Shown here: one piece after another, positions 8,117 through 16,693 of the stretch
Position numbering within the stretch: position 1 is the stretch's first letter
Layout of the letters: every line of letters begins with the position of its first letter
Origin: Allobosea sp. BK604
Lineage (GTDB): Bacteria; Pseudomonadota; Alphaproteobacteria; Rhizobiales; Beijerinckiaceae
Length of the DNA: 64,000 nt
Reading direction: 5' to 3'
Assembly (NCBI RefSeq): GCF_004341515.1
Contig: NZ_SLZF01000011.1
Location: 124,001 to 188,000, forward strand
Translations under genes and position numbers: made by a program
Notes under the pieces: generated by a model
Told to the model about the DNA's origin: nothing
Seen by the model: only the letters and a program-made list of their open reading frames with translations
The model's database searches: none

Positions 8117-8443
8117 GTGATCACCCCCGCTTTCGCCCAGGCCGCTGCTGGCGGCGGTACCAACGACATGCTGATGTCGCTCGTGCCGTTCGTCCTGATC
8201 TTCGTGATCATGTGGTTCCTGATCATCCGGCCGCAGCAGAAGCGGGTGAAGAGCCACCAGGAAATGATCAAGAACGTGCGCCGCGGCGATACGGTCGTGA
8301 CCTCCGGTGGTATCATCGCCAAGGTCTCGAAGGTGATCGACGACGCAGAGATCGAGGCCGAGATCGCCGATGGCGTGCGCGTCCGGCTGGTCAAGAGCAT
8401 GATCCAGGACGTCCGCTCGAAGAGCGAGCCAGTCAAGAACTGA
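8117..8443 (+). CDS. yajC: Preprotein translocase subunit YajC
   Basis: Small inner-membrane accessory of the SecDF complex. 108 residues: a short Ala/Gly-rich N-terminus, one transmembrane helix at about 20-38 (MLMSLVPFVLIFVIMWFLII), then the RPQQKR motif and a basic cytoplasmic domain with the family signature GDTVVTSGGI. The start is GTG 8117, preceded by AAGGAG at 8104-8109. secD follows after 55 bases, which contain a short hairpin (AAGGGC/GCCCTT, 8443-8460) followed by TT; this could reduce read-through into secD. Confidence 0.96.
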   Translation: MITPAFAQAAAGGGTNDMLMSLVPFVLIFVIMWFLIIRPQQKRVKSHQEMIKNVRRGDTVVTSGGIIAKVSKVIDDAEIEAEIADGVRVRLVKSMIQDVRSKSEPVKN

Positions 8444-8498
8444 AGGGCGTTACGGCCCTTTCCCGGGCCGAGACGCGACAACAAGGCTGTTCACGCAG

Positions 8499-10109
8499 AT
8501 GCTTCGTCTCCAGGCCCGCAAGGTCATTCTCGTCCTGCTCGTGCTGATCTTCGGTTGCGGGCTCGCCGTGCCGAACCTGTTCTCGCCGGAGACGCGCAAG
8601 GCGATCGAGCAGGGCGCTCCGTCCTGGATCCCGCGCTTCCTGCTGCCGATCCACGCCATGACGCTGGGCCTCGACCTGCAGGGCGGCTCGCACGTCCTGC
8701 TCGAGATCGATCGCGCCGAGCTGATCCGCACCCAGGTGACGCAGCTGCGTGACGACCTGCGTCGCATCCTGCGCGAGGAGCGCATCGCGATCCAGGGCGG
8801 CATCACCACGACGGGACGTGGCGTGCAGGTGCGCGTGCCGGATGCGGGTGACCGGGCCAAGCTGTTGCCTAAGCTGCGCGAGCTCGCCCAGCCGGTCGGC
8901 ACGCTCGGCGCATTCGGCCCTTCCGGCAACCAGTCTCTGGAGATTTCGGAGCAGCCCGACGGGCTGGTGCAGGCCCAGGTGACCGAGGCGGGAGCCAATG
9001 AGCGCATCCGCCGCGCCGTCGAGCAGGCCATGGAAGTGCTGCGCCGGCGCGTCGACGCGCTCGGCACGACCGAGCCGAACATCCAGCGCCAGGGCCTGGA
9101 CCGCATCCTGGTGCAGGTGCCGGGTCTGCAGAATCCGCAGCGGCTGAAGGAAATCCTCGGCGAGACCGCCAAGCTGGAATTCCGGATGGTCGCCGACCAG
9201 AACAGCGGCGATGTCGACATGCTGCCCTCGCAGGATGCCGGCGGCCAGCTCATCCCGGTCAGCCGCCAGGTGATCGTCGAAGGCGCCGATCTGATCGATG
9301 CGCAGCCGTCCTTCGACCAGCGCACCGGCCAGCCGATCGTCAATTTCCGCTTCAATATCCGCGGCGCCCAGCGCTTTGGCCAGGCGACGACCGAGAATCT
9401 CGGCCGCGCGCTCGCGATCGTGCTCGACAACAAGGTGATCTCGGCGCCGGTCATCCAGTCGCCGATCACCGGCGGCTCAGGCCAGATCTCGGGCAATTTC
9501 ACGGTCGAGTCGGTCAACAACCTCGCCATCCTGCTGCGCGCCGGCGCCCTGCCGGCCAAGATGACGATCGTCGAGGAGCGCACCGTCGGCCCCGGCCTCG
9601 GCCAGGATTCGATCCAGGCCGGCAAGACCGCGACGCTGATCGCGACCGTGCTGGTCATCCTCTACATGATCGGCAATTACGGCCTCTTCGGCATCATCGC
9701 GAGCGTGGCGCTGCTGGTCCATGTCTGCCTGATCCTGGGCCTGATGTCGCTGCTAGGCGCGACCATGACCTTGCCCGGCATTGCCGGCATCGTGCTGACC
9801 ATCGGCACGGCGGTCGATTCGAACGTGCTGATCTACGAGCGCATGCGCGAGGAATCGCATCTCGGTCGATCTCTGGTCTCCGCGCTCGAAGCGGGCTTCC
9901 AGCGCGCCTTCGCCACGATCATCGATTCGAACGTGACCATGCTGATCGCCGCCGTGGCGCTGTTCACGCTTGGCTCCGGCCCGGTGCGCGGCTTCGCCGT
10001 GGTCTTCATCCTGGGCATCCTGACAACGGTCATCACCGCGGTGACGCTGACCCGGATGCTGATCGCCGTCTGGTATCGCTGGGCCCGGCCCAAGGCGCTG
10101 CCGTTCTGA
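8499..10109 (+). CDS. secD: Protein translocase subunit SecD
   Basis: Membrane component of the Sec translocase that uses the proton gradient to pull substrate proteins into the periplasm. 536 residues. The N-terminal membrane segment is followed by the conserved LGLDLQGGSHVLLEID, a large periplasmic domain, and five C-terminal transmembrane helices carrying the D5-type motif TAVDSNVLIYERMREE. Length and domain order are normal. It lies between yajC and secF in the usual operon. Confidence 0.97.
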   Translation: MLRLQARKVILVLLVLIFGCGLAVPNLFSPETRKAIEQGAPSWIPRFLLPIHAMTLGLDLQGGSHVLLEIDRAELIRTQVTQLRDDLRRILREERIAIQGGITTTGRGVQVRVPDAGDRAKLLPKLRELAQPVGTLGAFGPSGNQSLEISEQPDGLVQAQVTEAGANERIRRAVEQAMEVLRRRVDALGTTEPNIQRQGLDRILVQVPGLQNPQRLKEILGETAKLEFRMVADQNSGDVDMLPSQDAGGQLIPVSRQVIVEGADLIDAQPSFDQRTGQPIVNFRFNIRGAQRFGQATTENLGRALAIVLDNKVISAPVIQSPITGGSGQISGNFTVESVNNLAILLRAGALPAKMTIVEERTVGPGLGQDSIQAGKTATLIATVLVILYMIGNYGLFGIIASVALLVHVCLILGLMSLLGATMTLPGIAGIVLTIGTAVDSNVLIYERMREESHLGRSLVSALEAGFQRAFATIIDSNVTMLIAAVALFTLGSGPVRGFAVVFILGILTTVITAVTLTRMLIAVWYRWARPKALPF

Positions 10110-10134
10110 CGCTGCCAGATTAGGAGATTTGAGC

Positions 10135-11088
10135 ATGCGTCTGCTTCGCATCGTTCCCGACAATACCCGCTTCAAGATCGTCCGCTTCCGGCGCTTCAGC
10201 TACCCGTTCTCGGCTGCCTATTCCGTGCTGGTGGTGGCGCTGTTCCTGACGGTCGGCCTGAATTTCGGCATCGACTTCCGCGGCGGCACGCTGATCGAGA
10301 TGCAGGCCAAGAGCGGCAAGACCGAGATCGCCACGATCCGCCATTCGGCCACGGCGCTCGGCTTCGGCGAGGTCGAGGTCCAGGAATTCGGCACCGCCGG
10401 CGACGTCTCGATGCGTTTTGCGCTCCAGCCCGGCGGCGAGGCCGCGCAGCAGGCGGTCGTCGCCCGTGCCCGCGACGTCTTCACGACGGATTACGAGTTC
10501 CGCCGGGTCGAGACTGTCGGCCCGCGCGTCTCGGGCGAGCTGGTCCAGGCCGGCACGCTCGGCGTCGTTCTCGCGATCGTCGGCGTGCTGATCTATCTCT
10601 GGTTCCGCTTCGAGATGCCGCTCGCGCTCGGCGCAATCGTCGGCACCTTGCACGACATCGTGCTGACCGTCGGCTTCTTCCTGATCACCCAGCTCGAGTT
10701 CAACCTGACCTCGATCGCGGCGATCCTGACCATCGTCGGCTATTCGCTGAACGAGACCGTCGTGGTGTTCGACCGCACGCGCGAATTGCTGCGGCGCTAC
10801 AAGACCATGCCGATCGAGGAACTGCTCGACCTCTCGGTGAACTCGACCCTGTCGCGCACCGCGATCACCTCGACCACGACGATCCTTTCCTTGCTGGCGC
10901 TGGTCCTGTTCGGCGGCACGGCGATCGAGGGCTTCGCGCTGGTCATGCTGGTCGGCGTCGTGGTCTGCACCTATTCGGCGATGTTCATCTCGACGCCGGT
11001 GCTGCTCTATCTCGACGTCCGCTCGGGTCGGCACGACCAGGCGGCCGAGGAGAAGCTGCCGGCCGGCGCCAAGCCCAAGGCGAGCTGA
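10135..11088 (+). CDS. secF: Protein translocase subunit SecF
   Basis: Partner of SecD, 317 residues with six predicted transmembrane helices. It contains the family motifs FGIDFRGGT near residue 42 and VGYSLNETVVVFDRTRE near residue 200. The start at ATG 10135 is supported by AGGAG at 10122-10126; a TTG at 10129 is too close to that site. The C-terminus is a short basic, Ala-rich tail. It completes a yajC-secD-secF operon that continues into two genes resembling complex I assembly factors. Confidence 0.97.
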   Translation: MRLLRIVPDNTRFKIVRFRRFSYPFSAAYSVLVVALFLTVGLNFGIDFRGGTLIEMQAKSGKTEIATIRHSATALGFGEVEVQEFGTAGDVSMRFALQPGGEAAQQAVVARARDVFTTDYEFRRVETVGPRVSGELVQAGTLGVVLAIVGVLIYLWFRFEMPLALGAIVGTLHDIVLTVGFFLITQLEFNLTSIAAILTIVGYSLNETVVVFDRTRELLRRYKTMPIEELLDLSVNSTLSRTAITSTTTILSLLALVLFGGTAIEGFALVMLVGVVVCTYSAMFISTPVLLYLDVRSGRHDQAAEEKLPAGAKPKAS

Positions 11089-11107
11089 GCCGGGGCAGGG
11101 TGACAAG

Positions 11108-11485
11108 ATGCCCCGCTTCGACGGTTTCGTTCCGGGCCGCTACCAGATCGACGCCTTCGGTGCGGGGGGCTTCCGCTTCGCCGAGATGAGCCATCGCGGC
11201 TCGATCCTGGCGCTGCCCTCCGGCATCAGGATCTGGCCGGTCACCTCCTTCGGCGAGATCACGATCGAGAGCCTGCAGCCCGTGCTCGACGAGGCCGAAG
11301 AGATCGATTTCCTGCTGATCGGCACGGGCCAGGACATCAGCTTCGTTCCCGGCGAATGGCGCGAGCGCTTCCGCGAAGCCGGGATCACGATCGAGGGCAT
11401 GGCGACGGGCGCGGCGGCCAGGACCTATAATGTCCTTGTCGGCGAGGACCGGCGCGTGGCGGCGGCGCTGATCGCCGTCGAGTAA
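11108..11485 (+). CDS. Mth938-domain protein, NDUFAF3-like
   Basis: 125-residue protein of the Mth938/DUF498 family, whose mitochondrial member NDUFAF3 is an assembly factor for respiratory complex I. The recognisable core is YQIDAFGAGGFRF at the N-terminus, PVTSFGEIT in the middle and LLIGTGQD at about 72-79, followed by the strand-helix pattern typical of the fold. It follows secF by 19 bases. Close linkage with secDF and with the next gene (NDUFAF6-like) suggests a role in membrane insertion or maturation of NADH dehydrogenase subunits; that is inference from the mitochondrial relatives. Confidence 0.88.
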   Translation: MPRFDGFVPGRYQIDAFGAGGFRFAEMSHRGSILALPSGIRIWPVTSFGEITIESLQPVLDEAEEIDFLLIGTGQDISFVPGEWRERFREAGITIEGMATGAAARTYNVLVGEDRRVAAALIAVE

Positions 11486-11586
11486 AATGCGCGGTGCTCA
11501 TGTGCATGAGGCGTAGCCACCATAAGGCCTCTGGCCTAGAGTAGCGGCTTGATCCATGGCCGTCTCCTGTTCGCGGCCGGCGCGGG

Positions 11587-12489
11587 ATGATCCGCATGAC
11601 GACCGACACTGATGATCGACGGGATATCGTGCCGCAGGCGCTGCCGGCGGCCTATGCCCATTGCGCCGCGCTGGTGCGCGAGGGCGATCATGACCGCTAT
11701 ATCGCGAGCCTCTATGCGCCCGAGCCGCAGCGCCAGGGCCTGTTCGCGCTCTACGCTTTCAGCCACGAGATCGCCCGCGTGCGCGAGCAGGTCAGCGAGC
11801 CCCTTCCGGGCGAGGTCAGGCTGCAATGGTGGCGCGACCTGCTGGAGGGCGATGCGCGTGGCGAGGCGCAGGCCCATCCGGTCGCAGCCGCGCTGCTCGA
11901 TACGGTCCTGCGCTACCGGCTGCCGATCGCGCCGCTGACCGGGCTGATCGAGGCGCGTGTCTTCGATCTCTACGACGATCCGATGCCATCGCTCAGCGAT
12001 CTCGAAGGCTATGTCGGCGAGACCTCGAGTGCGCTGATCCGGCTCGCCTCGATCATCCTGGCGGAGGGACGCGATCCCGGCGGCGCCGCGGCTTGCGGCC
12101 ATGCCGGTGTGGCCTATGCGCTGACCGGGCTGATGCGCGCCTTCCCCTGGCACTCGGCGGCGGGACAGGTCTACCTGCCGGGCGATATCCTCAGCCGGAA
12201 CGGGGTGATCCGCGACGATATCGTGCGCGGGCGCGGCGGGCCGGGCGTGCTCTATACGCTGAAGGAGCTGCGCGGCATCGCGCGCAAGCACCTGAAGAAG
12301 CTCGGCGAACTGCGCGAGACGATGCCGCGGGCCATCGCACCGGCTTTTCTGCCGATGGCGCTGGTCGAGCCCTATCTAAGGCGCATGGAGCGCGGTGGCT
12401 ACGATCCGTTCCGCACGATCATCACGCTGCCGGCCTGGCAGCGGCAATGGATCATCTGGCGGGCGGCGCGGAAGGCGATGCGGGGATAG
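11587..12489 (+). CDS. Squalene/phytoene synthase-fold protein, NDUFAF6-like
   Basis: 300-residue protein with the trans-isoprenyl diphosphate synthase (HH) fold, but the two Asp-rich motifs needed for prenyl transfer are gone. The first reads AFSHEIARVREQV where enzymes have DDxxD. The second reads RAFPWHSAAGQVYLPGDIL where enzymes have an NxxRDxxED-type motif. The latter closely resembles the non-catalytic human complex I assembly factor NDUFAF6 (RATPYHGSRRKVFLPMDI, from memory). I therefore call it a complex I assembly factor-like protein rather than a phytoene synthase. It follows the NDUFAF3-like gene by about 100 bases. Its TAG stop touches repeat R3. The start could be either of two nearby ATGs (11587 or 11596). 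Confidence 0.85.
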   Translation: MIRMTTDTDDRRDIVPQALPAAYAHCAALVREGDHDRYIASLYAPEPQRQGLFALYAFSHEIARVREQVSEPLPGEVRLQWWRDLLEGDARGEAQAHPVAAALLDTVLRYRLPIAPLTGLIEARVFDLYDDPMPSLSDLEGYVGETSSALIRLASIILAEGRDPGGAAACGHAGVAYALTGLMRAFPWHSAAGQVYLPGDILSRNGVIRDDIVRGRGGPGVLYTLKELRGIARKHLKKLGELRETMPRAIAPAFLPMALVEPYLRRMERGGYDPFRTIITLPAWQRQWIIWRAARKAMRG

Positions 12490-12588
12490 CGCATCGGTCC
12501 GAAAACTGGATCGCGGGTTTTCGGAAAAGCCGATGCGGAAACAAGAAGCTGGATCATCGAACCCGATACGATATCCGGTCCAATGATC
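12490..12588. repeat. Palindromic repeat family R3, copy 1
   Basis: Begins right after the preceding TAG. It has a long hairpin: CGCATCGG and CCGAAAAC pair with GTTTTCGG and CCGATGCG downstream. It ends with ACAAGAAGCTGGATCAT, which also recurs in the copy at 42.6 kb. Other copies lie at 22434 and 42580. Confidence 0.75.
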
Positions 12589-12598
12589 TATCTCTTAC

Positions 12599-14011
12599 TC
12601 ACTCCGCAGCCTGCGCCGCGGCTCCGCCTGCCCAGGCCTCCAGCTCGATCTTCGCCCGCGCCGTCAGCGCCTGCTTGCGGGCGAGGCTCTTGGCCGGGCC
12701 TTTCAGTCGCTTGCCGTCCGGGCCGGTCTTGGCCACGCCCTCGATATGCGGGAACAGGCCGAAATTGATATTCATCGGCTGGAACGAGCGCGGCCCCTCG
12801 TCGATCGTGACGATATGGCCGCCGGTGATGTGGTTCACCAGGGCGCCGAGCGCCGTCGTCGCCGGCGGAATCTCGAGCGCGGCGCCGAGCCGTTCGGCCG
12901 CGGCGAGGCGGCCGGTGAGCAGGCCGATCGCGGCGCTCTCGACATAGCCCTCGCAGCCGGTGATCTGTCCGGCGAAGCGCAGGCGCGGATCGGCCCTCAG
13001 CCGCAGCGACGGATCGAGCAGCTTTGGCGAGTTGAGATAGGTGTTGCGGTGGATACCACCGAGCCTGGCGAATTCGGCATTCTGCAGGCCCGGGATCATC
13101 CGGAAGATCGCAGCCTGCTCGCCATATTTCAGCTTGGTCTGGAAGCCGGTCATGTTGAACAGCGTGCCGAGCGCATTGTCCTGGCGCAGCTGCACCACGG
13201 CATAGGCCTTGACCGTCGGGTTGTGCTTGTTGGTCAGGCCGACCGGTTTCATCGGGCCCCAGCGCAGCGTCTCGCGGCCACGCTCGGCCATGATCTCGAT
13301 CGGCAGGCAGCCGTCGAAATAGGGCGTGCCCTCCCACTCCTTGAACTCGGTCTTCTCCGCGGCGAGCAGCGCGTCGATGAAGGCCTCGTACTGGTCACGG
13401 TCGAGCGGACAGTTGATGTAGTCGGCGCCGGTGCCGCCGGGACCCGCCTTGTCGTAGCGCGACTGGAACCAGGCCTGGTCCATGTCGATCGAATCGAAAT
13501 GGACGATCGGCGCGATCGCGTCGAAGAAGGCGAGCTCGCTCTCGCCGGTCAGCGACTGGATGCCCTGTGCCAGGGCCGGCGAGGTGAGGGGCCCAGTTGC
13601 GATGATGACGCTGTCCCAGTCCGCCGGAGGCAGGCCGGTGATCTCGCCGCGGTCGATGGTGATGTTGGGATGGGCCTCGAGCGCGGCGGTGACGGCCTGC
13701 GAGAAGCCATCGCGATCGACCGCGAGCGCGCCGCCGGCCGGGACCTGGTGCGCGTCGCCCTTCGCCATGATCAGCGAGCCGAGCCGGCGCATCTCCCAAT
13801 GGAGCTGGCCGACCGCGTTGCTGGAGGCATCGTCGGAGCGGAAGGAGTTGGAGCAGACCAGTTCGGCGAGGCCGTCGGTCTTGTGCGCGTCGGTGCCGCG
13901 GACCGGCCGCATCTCGTGAAGGATGACCGGAACGCCGGCCTCGGCGATCTGCCAGGCGGCTTCCGAGCCGGCGAGACCGCCGCCAATGACATGGATGGGT
14001 TTCAAGCTCAT
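12599..14011 (-). CDS. trmFO: tRNA (uracil-5-)-methyltransferase TrmFO, folate/FAD-dependent
   Basis: Flavoenzyme that makes 5-methyluridine at position 54 of tRNA using methylenetetrahydrofolate. 470 residues. The N-terminal FAD-binding motif HVIGGGLAGSEAAW is at 7-20. The nucleophile-region motif VCSNSFRSD has Cys53, and a second conserved Cys lies in DYINCPLDRDQYEAF. The C-terminal GCEGYVESA and NFGLFP segments are also typical. I chose the start at MSLKPIHVIGGG; the frame runs open 39 codons further upstream, but that part is not conserved and overlaps a terminator. It is a single-gene unit on the minus strand. Confidence 0.96.
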   Translation of the reverse strand: MSLKPIHVIGGGLAGSEAAWQIAEAGVPVILHEMRPVRGTDAHKTDGLAELVCSNSFRSDDASSNAVGQLHWEMRRLGSLIMAKGDAHQVPAGGALAVDRDGFSQAVTAALEAHPNITIDRGEITGLPPADWDSVIIATGPLTSPALAQGIQSLTGESELAFFDAIAPIVHFDSIDMDQAWFQSRYDKAGPGGTGADYINCPLDRDQYEAFIDALLAAEKTEFKEWEGTPYFDGCLPIEIMAERGRETLRWGPMKPVGLTNKHNPTVKAYAVVQLRQDNALGTLFNMTGFQTKLKYGEQAAIFRMIPGLQNAEFARLGGIHRNTYLNSPKLLDPSLRLRADPRLRFAGQITGCEGYVESAAIGLLTGRLAAAERLGAALEIPPATTALGALVNHITGGHIVTIDEGPRSFQPMNINFGLFPHIEGVAKTGPDGKRLKGPAKSLARKQALTARAKIELEAWAGGAAAQAAE

Positions 14012-14070
14012 GCCTGCGATGTGTCCGCAGGCGGGGCTCAGGTCAAGGGAAACAGCGTCCAAAACGGCAA

Positions 14071-14098
14071 AATGCCCGCCTGGGAGGAGGCGGGCATT
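14071..14098 (-). terminator. Terminator of the DUF1127 mini-gene
   Basis: Perfect 11-bp stem (AATGCCCGCCT 14071-14081 with 14088-14098), 6-base loop. On the minus strand it is followed by a T-rich run (TTTTGCCGTTTT, including the last stem bases). It separates the DUF1127 gene from trmFO. Confidence 0.8.
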
Positions 14099-14237
14099 CG
14101 CTCTTCGACCGGATCGAGGGGAGGGCACGATCCAGGAGAAATCGAGACATTTTCAGGCGGGCTCTCGCTCGCGAGGCAAAAATGAAACGATGGTTCGATC
14201 AGAGCGCCGTCGCGGCGCTCCGTCGCAAATCAGTCGA

Positions 14238-14393
14238 TCAGGCCGCAGCGTGGCTGCGAGCGACATAGGCGATCTCCGAGCGGGAGAGGCCGAGATCGTC
14301 GAGCTCGCGGTCGGTCAGACGGGAGAGCTCGCGAACGGTCTCGCGGTAACGGAGGTAGGCGCGGATCTTGGCAGCGATCATGGTAAGGAACAT
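14238..14393 (-). CDS. DUF1127 (YjiS-like) small Arg-rich protein
   Basis: A 51-residue protein, MFLTMIAAKIRAYLRYRETV at the N-terminus followed by RELSRLTDRELDDLGLSRSE and IAYVAR. The helix-forming RELxxLxDRxLxDxGLxR core is diagnostic for DUF1127. Members occur in many copies in alphaproteobacteria; some act in RNA turnover or phosphate and carbon metabolism, but the role of this one is unknown. The start is supported by AGGAG 8 bases upstream on the minus strand (around 14402-14407). It is transcribed alone, with its own terminator. Confidence 0.9.
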   Translation of the reverse strand: MFLTMIAAKIRAYLRYRETVRELSRLTDRELDDLGLSRSEIAYVARSHAAA

Positions 14394-14861
14394 CGGTTTG
14401 TCTCCTGAGTGCCGGGGTCATTTCTGGCCCGACAACGATGAATTCGTTGTGCGCTGCATATAAGGGAGGCGGACTGCCTGTTGCAGGGGCGAAGTCTCAG
14501 TTCCGATATGCGTTCTTTGCATGTCGATTTCATATTTCGTCAAGGTTTGCTGATTCTCCGGAGCTGAGCGCTTAACCAATTCGGCGCGATCGCGGCAGCC
14601 ATGCCCAAATTATGGACCGCTTTCGGCGCGTTCGGCGGGTGTGAGGCTGAATTGCCTGCTCTCTGCCCCGAAATGGCACAAGATCAGTTTCATATGCATC
14701 CAATGCAACTCCAGTGGCATGCCAGATGGCTTAATCGAAGCTTAAGGGTGGGCCGTGGCTGCCACTGATGCTGCGATGCAACATGAGCCGGTTTGCGATG
14801 CCGATCTTGCGCCGGACAGGCGGCATCTGCTGAACATGGCAGCGGCTGCAAAGGGGGCTCG
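14394..14861. other. Intergenic region, 468 bp, divergent promoters
   Basis: No ORF here looks coding. The region has lower GC than its surroundings between about 14450 and 14600, as expected for the DUF1127 promoter. It contains the small inverted repeat TGCAT-CCA-ATGCA at 14695-14707. I cannot assign a regulator. Confidence 0.5.
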
Positions 14862-15509
14862 ATGCTGCGATTCGGCTATTGCGAGCGGGTCAGCGCAGAT
14901 TTCTGGGCCGAACCGCTCAACGCCCTGACCAATGGCGCCTTCATCCTGGCGGCGCTCGCCGGGCTGGCGCTGCTGCTGCGGAGCGGCCGGCGCGACTGGC
15001 CGGCGGCCCTGCTGGTCGCGCTGGTCTTCATCATCGGCATCGGCTCCTTCCTGTTCCACACCATGCCGCAGCGCTGGACGCTGCTCGCCGATGTCATTCC
15101 GATCCAGCTCTTCGCCTTCTCCTATTTCGGGCTGGCGCTCTGGCGGTTCCTCGGCTTGGGCCCGGCGATCTCCGTCCTCGGCACGCTCGCCTTCCTGGCT
15201 GCCTCCTTCGCCCTCTCGGCCGGGCTCGCGCCGCTGCTGCCGGCTGCCGCACGCGGCTCGGCCGGCTATGCCTCCTTCGTCCTGGCCCTGTTCGGCGTTG
15301 CCATCGCGCTGTGGCGGAAGGATGAGTCGAGCGCTCGCCTGATCGGGCTCGCCGGGCTCGTCTTCGCGGTGTCGCTGACGTTGCGCGCGCTCGATGGCGC
15401 GCTGTGCCAGGCGCTGCCCTTCGGCACGCATTTCCTCTGGCATCTGCTCAACGCCTCCGTGCTCTATCTGCTGCTGCGGGCTGTGGTCACACGTTCGTCG
15501 CCGGCTTGA
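14862..15509 (+). CDS. CREST superfamily (alkaline ceramidase-like) membrane hydrolase
   Basis: 215-residue integral membrane protein with about seven hydrophobic segments. It carries the metal-site signature of the alkaline ceramidase/PAQR/Per1 group: YCE near the N-terminus, WAEPLNALTNGAF, GSFLFHTMPQRWTLLADVIP (His and Asp), and LDGALCQALPFGTHFLWHLL (His) near the C-terminus. These supply the expected Zn ligands, so it is probably an active amide hydrolase or related membrane enzyme. The substrate in a bacterium is not established. ATG 14862 was chosen because it follows AAGGGGG and starts at the conserved MLRFGYCE. Confidence 0.8.
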   Translation: MLRFGYCERVSADFWAEPLNALTNGAFILAALAGLALLLRSGRRDWPAALLVALVFIIGIGSFLFHTMPQRWTLLADVIPIQLFAFSYFGLALWRFLGLGPAISVLGTLAFLAASFALSAGLAPLLPAAARGSAGYASFVLALFGVAIALWRKDESSARLIGLAGLVFAVSLTLRALDGALCQALPFGTHFLWHLLNASVLYLLLRAVVTRSSPA

Positions 15510-15621
15510 CGCAGAGGGCAGCCGCAATCACGCAGCTGTGACCGACCTGCGGCGCTGGCCGCTTGGCAGGCCGGAATGGCTGTCCCACTCTCCCGCCTCC
15601 CGACCCCTGTGAGTGCCAGCC

Positions 15622-16518
15622 ATGACCGCATCTGCCTCCGCCAAAGCTGCCAAGCCCGTTCTCGAAGGCCTCGATGGTCTTGTCCGCGAGCCGTTCTCGC
15701 GCCGCGGTTTCGTCATGACCGGTCTGATCTCGGGCTTCACCTTGGCGACGACCGTCGTCCATGGCCAGGCGATCACGACCGACAGCACCGGGCTGGTGGC
15801 CGGCGACGTGCAGATCCCGACCGCGGACGGTCAGATGCCCGCCTATCGCGCCATGCCGGCCGGCAACGGCCCGTTCCCGATCGTGCTCGTCATCGAGGAG
15901 ATCTTCGGCGTCCACGAATATATCAAGGACACCTGCCGGCGCCTCGCCAAGCTCGGCTATTGCGCGGTCGCGCCCGAGGTCTATGCGCGCCAGGGCGACC
16001 TCACCAAGATGACCGACGTGCAGCAGATCGTCAGCCAGGTCATCTCCAAGAAGCCAGATGCCGAGCTGCTCTCCGATCTCGATGCGACCGCGAAATGGGC
16101 CGCCGCCAGCTCGAAGGGCGATGCCAACCGGCTCGGCGTCACCGGCTTCTGCCGTGGCGGGCGGGCGGTCTGGCTCTATGCCGCGCATAATCCGGCGGTG
16201 AAGGCCTCCGTCGCCTGGTATGGCCCGCTCGGCGGCAACCGCACCGAGATCCAGCCGAAGACCGCCGCCGATGTCGCCGCCGATATCAAGGCGCCGGTGC
16301 TCGGTCTCTATGGCGGCGCCGATACCGGCATCCCCGTCGCCGATGTCGAGAAGCAGCGCGATACCGCCAAGGCTGCGGGCAAGACGGTCGAGATCGTGAT
16401 CTATCCGGATACGCCGCACGCCTTCCATGCCGATTACCGCCCGAGCTACCGCAAGCAGCCGGCCGAGGACGGCTGGGCCAAGATGCTGGCCTGGTTCAAG
16501 ACCTACGGCGTGGCCTGA
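15622..16518 (+). CDS. Dienelactone hydrolase family protein with Tat signal
   Basis: 298-residue alpha/beta hydrolase. An N-terminal twin-arginine signal (SRRGFVMTG, Arg27-Arg28, followed by a hydrophobic stretch to about residue 50) predicts export through the Tat system whose tatC is at the window start. The dienelactone-hydrolase nucleophile elbow GFCRGG places Cys177 as nucleophile. The downstream Asp in LYGGADTGIP and His in TPHAFHAD complete the triad. The substrate is unknown; proteobacterial members with this layout are often annotated carboxymethylenebutenolidase. ATG 15622 is taken as start; a GTG at 15613 is possible. Confidence 0.9.
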   Translation: MTASASAKAAKPVLEGLDGLVREPFSRRGFVMTGLISGFTLATTVVHGQAITTDSTGLVAGDVQIPTADGQMPAYRAMPAGNGPFPIVLVIEEIFGVHEYIKDTCRRLAKLGYCAVAPEVYARQGDLTKMTDVQQIVSQVISKKPDAELLSDLDATAKWAAASSKGDANRLGVTGFCRGGRAVWLYAAHNPAVKASVAWYGPLGGNRTEIQPKTAADVAADIKAPVLGLYGGADTGIPVADVEKQRDTAKAAGKTVEIVIYPDTPHAFHADYRPSYRKQPAEDGWAKMLAWFKTYGVA

Positions 16519-16539
16519 GCGTATCGGCTTAAGGATAAT

Positions 16540-16571
16540 CCGCCGCGCGCCTCCCGCGAGGCGCGGCGGGC
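16540..16571 (+). terminator. Probable terminator hairpin
   Basis: GC-rich hairpin (CCGCCGCGC-GC-CTC pairing with GAGGCGCGGCGG, one 2-base bulge) 22 bases after the dienelactone hydrolase stop. The T tract is weak (CTCTT), so termination efficiency is uncertain. Confidence 0.55.
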
Positions 16572-16693
16572 TCTTGCCAAAATCGTTGCCGGCTCCTCGA
16601 ATGGCTGGTCGGCTCCGCGCCTGTCGCGGGCCGCGTCCCGGCAGGCTTCATCATGCCTGCCGGGCGACTGCACAGACAAGGGAACGGACCACC

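Noticed and set aside
11587..12489. Phytoene synthase or squalene synthase enzyme, hinting at a carotenoid or hopanoid pathway
   Set aside because: Both Asp-rich catalytic motifs are missing, the sequence matches NDUFAF6, and no other isoprenoid gene is nearby.
14501..14720. Small ORFs in the AT-richer gap between the DUF1127 gene and the ceramidase-like gene
   Set aside because: None has a ribosome binding site or conserved-looking composition; promoter DNA is a sufficient explanation.
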